DNA of 64,000 nucleotides from Bosea sp. BIWAKO-01 (lineage in GTDB: Bacteria > Pseudomonadota > Alphaproteobacteria > Rhizobiales > Beijerinckiaceae). Shown piece by piece: positions 61,437-64,000 of this stretch (within the stretch, counting starts at the first letter, position 1; each line of letters opens with the position of its first letter). Position numbers and translations under genes: made by a program. The notes beneath the pieces are model-generated. The model saw only the letters and a program-made list of their open reading frames with translations. It searched no databases and was not told the DNA's origin. The stretch covers positions 5,730,501-5,794,500 of the forward strand of contig NZ_BCQA01000001.1 of assembly GCF_001748145.1 (NCBI RefSeq). The letters are read 5' to 3'.

Positions 61437-63110
61437 CTAAAGTAGCGCGCGCTCGTCGCGGCCGAGCAGGCGGAAGGCGAGATAGATCGCGCCTGCGCTG
61501 AGCACGAGCAGGATCGTCGAGAGCGAAGCGGCGGTGCCGTAGTCGCCGTCATTGATCGCGATATAGATCTTGACCGGCATGGTGATGGTGCCGCCGACAT
61601 AGAGCACGAGCGACGAGGAGAGTTCGTTCACCGCCGTGACGAAGGAGAGCATCGCGCCGGCGATGATGCCGGGCAGGATCAGCGGGATCGTCACCCGCAT
61701 GAAGGCCTGGACCGGGCTGTAGCCCAGCGAGATCGCCGCCTCCTCCATGCTCGGACCGACCTGGCGCAGCGCGGCGGCCGAAGAGCGCACCGCATAGGGC
61801 AAGCGCCGGATGAAGACGGAGAGGATGATGATCGCCGCCGTGCCGGTCATCACCAGCGGCGGCGTGTTGAAGGCGGCGATGAAGGCGACGCCGACGACGA
61901 TGCCGGGCATGACATAAGGCACCATCAGGGTGGCATCGAGCAGCGAGGTCTGGGCGGTGTTGCGCCGCGCCACCAGGCAGCCGATCAAGGTGCCGATGAC
62001 CACGATCAGCAGGACCGATGCCCCTGAGAACAGCAGCGAATTCCACACGACATCGCCCAAAGTCGCGATGATGCGGCGATAGCTGTCGAGGCCGAAGCCC
62101 GGCTGGAAGACCGGCCCGTTCGTCTTCCTGACCGAATAGATCGCCGCGATGATCGCCGGCATCGCCCCGCCAAGCGCGATGAAATAAACCGCGGCATGGG
62201 CCGCGACATTGGCAAAACCGCGCAGCCTGACCTTCTCCGGCCGGTTGATCAGGGTGCTGTGATAGACGTTTTTCCGCGACATGAAGCGCTGGATGAAGAC
62301 GAAGACCATCGACATCAGGATCAGCGCCAGGCTGAGCGTGGTCGCCATGCCGAGATTGGAGCCGATCTCGGCGGAATAGGCGGTATAGGCCTCGGTCGCC
62401 AGCACATTGAAGCCGCGCCCGAGCAGCCGCGGCGTGCCGAAATCGGCGATGGCGTGGATCAGCGCGAGCAGGCCGCCGGCCGAGAGCGCCGGCAGCACCA
62501 GCGGGAACGAGATCTGCAGCACGCGCTGGAACGGCGTCAGCCCGAGATTCTCCGCCGCCTCCTCCAGCGAGCGGTTGACATTGGCGAGCGCGCCCGAGGT
62601 CAGCAGATACACATAAGGATAGAACTTGAAGGCGAAGACGATGAGGATGCCCCAGACGCCGTAGATCGGCGGCATGAAGATGCCCCAGGACATCAGAGTC
62701 TGGCGCACGAGGCCGCCCGAGCCGAACAGCACGATCCAGGAATAGGCGCCGATGAAGGGCGGCGAGACCAAGGCCAGGATCGCCAGCATCGAGACGAAAC
62801 GGCCGCCGGCGATGTGGATTCGGGCCGTGCAGAAGGCCATGATCGAGCCGAGCAGCAACGCGCCGGCGAGCCCGCCGAAGCCGACGATCAGCGTGTTGAT
62901 GAAGGCGTTGAAATAGCGCGTGCTGCCGAACAGCCTTTGCCAATTGGCGATAGTGAGCTGGCCGCTCTCGTCGCGGAAGCTGGACACCAGGACGAGCCCG
63001 AGCGGGATCAGCAGCAGCACGATCAGGATCGCCCAGGCCCCGACCGCGACCAGCGTCCAGAAATCCGGGCGCCAGCTGCGGCGCGTGGCTGGCACGGCAA
63101 CAGTGCTCAT
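61437..63110 (-). CDS. ABC transporter permease, Fe3+/FbpB type (two-domain)
   Basis: The 557-residue fused permease has about 12 helices and two EAA loops: SLEEAAENLGLTPFQRVLQI in the first half and SMEEAAISLGYSPVQAFMRV in the second. This duplicated layout is that of FbpB/PotBC-type iron or putrescine importers. Its ATG overlaps the stop of the ATPase gene (ATGA). The binding protein is presumably to the right of the window. Confidence 0.93.
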   Translation of the reverse strand: MSTVAVPATRRSWRPDFWTLVAVGAWAILIVLLLIPLGLVLVSSFRDESGQLTIANWQRLFGSTRYFNAFINTLIVGFGGLAGALLLGSIMAFCTARIHIAGGRFVSMLAILALVSPPFIGAYSWIVLFGSGGLVRQTLMSWGIFMPPIYGVWGILIVFAFKFYPYVYLLTSGALANVNRSLEEAAENLGLTPFQRVLQISFPLVLPALSAGGLLALIHAIADFGTPRLLGRGFNVLATEAYTAYSAEIGSNLGMATTLSLALILMSMVFVFIQRFMSRKNVYHSTLINRPEKVRLRGFANVAAHAAVYFIALGGAMPAIIAAIYSVRKTNGPVFQPGFGLDSYRRIIATLGDVVWNSLLFSGASVLLIVVIGTLIGCLVARRNTAQTSLLDATLMVPYVMPGIVVGVAFIAAFNTPPLVMTGTAAIIILSVFIRRLPYAVRSSAAALRQVGPSMEEAAISLGYSPVQAFMRVTIPLILPGIIAGAMLSFVTAVNELSSSLVLYVGGTITMPVKIYIAINDGDYGTAASLSTILLVLSAGAIYLAFRLLGRDERALL

Positions 63111-64000
63111 GCCGCACGCTCCGCGCCGACGCGCCGCCCCTGCGCATCGAAGGGATGGAGATCGGCCCTGTCGAAGCTCAGGCGGATCTGCCGGCCGGCC
63201 TCGATCGCGAGATCGGGCGGCGGCGAGCCGATCTGCGCGACGAGCCGGTGCCCTTGCGCCTGGACGGTGAGATGCGCCTCGCGGCCGAGATAGCTGAAAT
63301 GCTCGACCGTTCCGGCAATGCTCGCGGCGCCGTTCTCGCTTCCCCCTTCGCTAGCCCCCGCCTCGGCGAGGCGCAGACGCTCGGGCCGCAGCGCCCATTG
63401 CGCGACGCCCGGCACGTCAGGCAGGCCGAAGGCCGAGGGCGCGAGCAGGTTCATCGTCCCGACGAAGGAAGCGACGAAGCGCGTCGCCGGTTTCCCGTAG
63501 ATCTGCTGCGGCGTGCCGATCTGCTCGACGCAGCCATGGTCCATCACGCAGATCCGGTCGGAGATTGCGAGCGCCTCCTCCTGGTCATGCGTCACATAGA
63601 TCGCAGCAATGCCGATGGTGCGCTGGATGGCGCGGATCTCGTCGCGCAGGTCGACCCTGAGCTTGGCGTCGAGATTGGAGAGCGGCTCGTCCATCAGCAA
63701 CAGCCGCGGCTTCACCACCATCGCCCGGGCAATGCCGATGCGTTGCTGCTGACCGCCCGACAGCGCGGCGGGCAGCCGGTCGGCCAGCGCCGCCAGCCGG
63801 ACCGTCGCCAGCGCCTCCGCGACCCGCCCGCGGATTTCGGAGGTCGCGACCTTGCGGGCTTTCAGCCCGAAGGCGACGTTCTCGGCCACCGTCAGATGCG
63901 GGAAGATCGCATAATCCTGGAAGACCATGCCGATATCGCGCTTGTGCGGCGGCACCGCCAGCAGGTCCTGGCCGGCGAGATCGACCCTGCCCTCGGTGAG
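63107..64000 (-). CDS. ABC transporter ATP-binding protein, Fe3+/polyamine type (partial)
   Basis: The visible 297 codons lack the N-terminus and Walker A, which lie beyond the right edge. Present are VPPHKRDIGMVFQDYAIFPH (Q-loop), signature LSGGQQQR, Walker B LLLMDEP, H-loop THDQEEALAISDRI and a C-terminal TOBE-type domain from WALRPERLRL. It energises the adjacent permease, probably importing Fe3+ or a small organic ligand. Confidence 0.93.
   Translation of the reverse strand, partial: LTEGRVDLAGQDLLAVPPHKRDIGMVFQDYAIFPHLTVAENVAFGLKARKVATSEIRGRVAEALATVRLAALADRLPAALSGGQQQRIGIARAMVVKPRLLLMDEPLSNLDAKLRVDLRDEIRAIQRTIGIAAIYVTHDQEEALAISDRICVMDHGCVEQIGTPQQIYGKPATRFVASFVGTMNLLAPSAFGLPDVPGVAQWALRPERLRLAEAGASEGGSENGAASIAGTVEHFSYLGREAHLTVQAQGHRLVAQIGSPPPDLAIEAGRQIRLSFDRADLHPFDAQGRRVGAERAA

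Noticed and set aside
62196..63293. Plus-strand frame opposite the Fe3+-type permease and ATPase
   Set aside because: It is an antisense shadow; the minus strand has both EAA loops and ATPase motifs.

Overview
The window is GC-rich, densely coded DNA that reads as a chromosomal segment of an alphaproteobacterium of the order Hyphomicrobiales (Rhizobiales). A Bosea- or Methylobacterium-like soil or plant-associated bacterium is my best guess. This rests on gene content: an AapJQM-type amino acid importer, a fixN-type cbb3 oxidase cluster, a DUF6455 protein, FlbD-like DNA-binding domains, ABC_sub_bind and FCD regulators. It is an inference from protein families, not a database match. No rRNA, complete tRNA, CRISPR array or prophage was seen.

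Layout. 1-3.5 kb: gamma-glutamyltransferase translationally coupled to two peptide-type ABC ATPases. 3.7-21.5 kb: a mosaic of small stress and housekeeping genes: DUF6455, Cds1-like PLP enzyme, universal stress protein, DUF4118 sensor without kinase, catalytically degenerate DapA-like protein, cold-shock protein, GH13 glucosidase with a GT4 glycosyltransferase, CGNR regulator divergent from azlCD, two oxidoreductases, ABC substrate-binding lipid-free protein, HAD hydrolase, CBS-domain protein, small proteins. 22.0-29.0 kb: a complete ccoNOQP plus ccoI and ccoS, but with no ccoG or ccoH. A 68-residue membrane protein and a DUF2189 membrane protein sit in their place, and a FixK/FNR-like box lies about 300 bp upstream. 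29.1-33.4 kb: CreBC-like two-component system between two membrane-protein genes. 33.9-35.5 kb: SDR and a frameshifted LysR gene. 36.3-39.9 kb: ECF sigma/anti-sigma pair reading into a sulfite-oxidase-type molybdoenzyme and two c-type cytochromes. 40.2-41.3 kb: membrane diguanylate cyclase. 41.5-44.8 kb: aapJQM without the ATPase. 44.9-49.7 kb: kynurenine catabolism (kynU, divergent FCD regulator, amidohydrolase, arylformamidase-like hydrolase).

49.7-57.9 kb is the accessory part: an IS110 element that appears to interrupt a gene resembling an MscS-channel N-terminus, a drug-efflux-like MFP/ABC-2/MFP operon lacking an ATPase, an FHA remnant, a tRNA-3'-end-like scar, a second copy of a 72-residue small-protein family whose first copy is at 21.1 kb, and a free-standing FlbD-like HTH protein. 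57.9-64.0 kb: FCD regulator, MFS transporter, divergent CapA-type phosphoesterase, and an Fe3+/polyamine-type ABC importer running off the right edge.

The most interesting signals are: the cbb3 cluster with DUF2189 replacing the usual maturation genes; a structured ~186-nt non-coding left end of the IS110 element that fits a bridge RNA; the duplicated unknown small-protein family; two short genes lacking any ATG/GTG/TTG start; and several enzymes that keep the fold but have lost catalytic residues.
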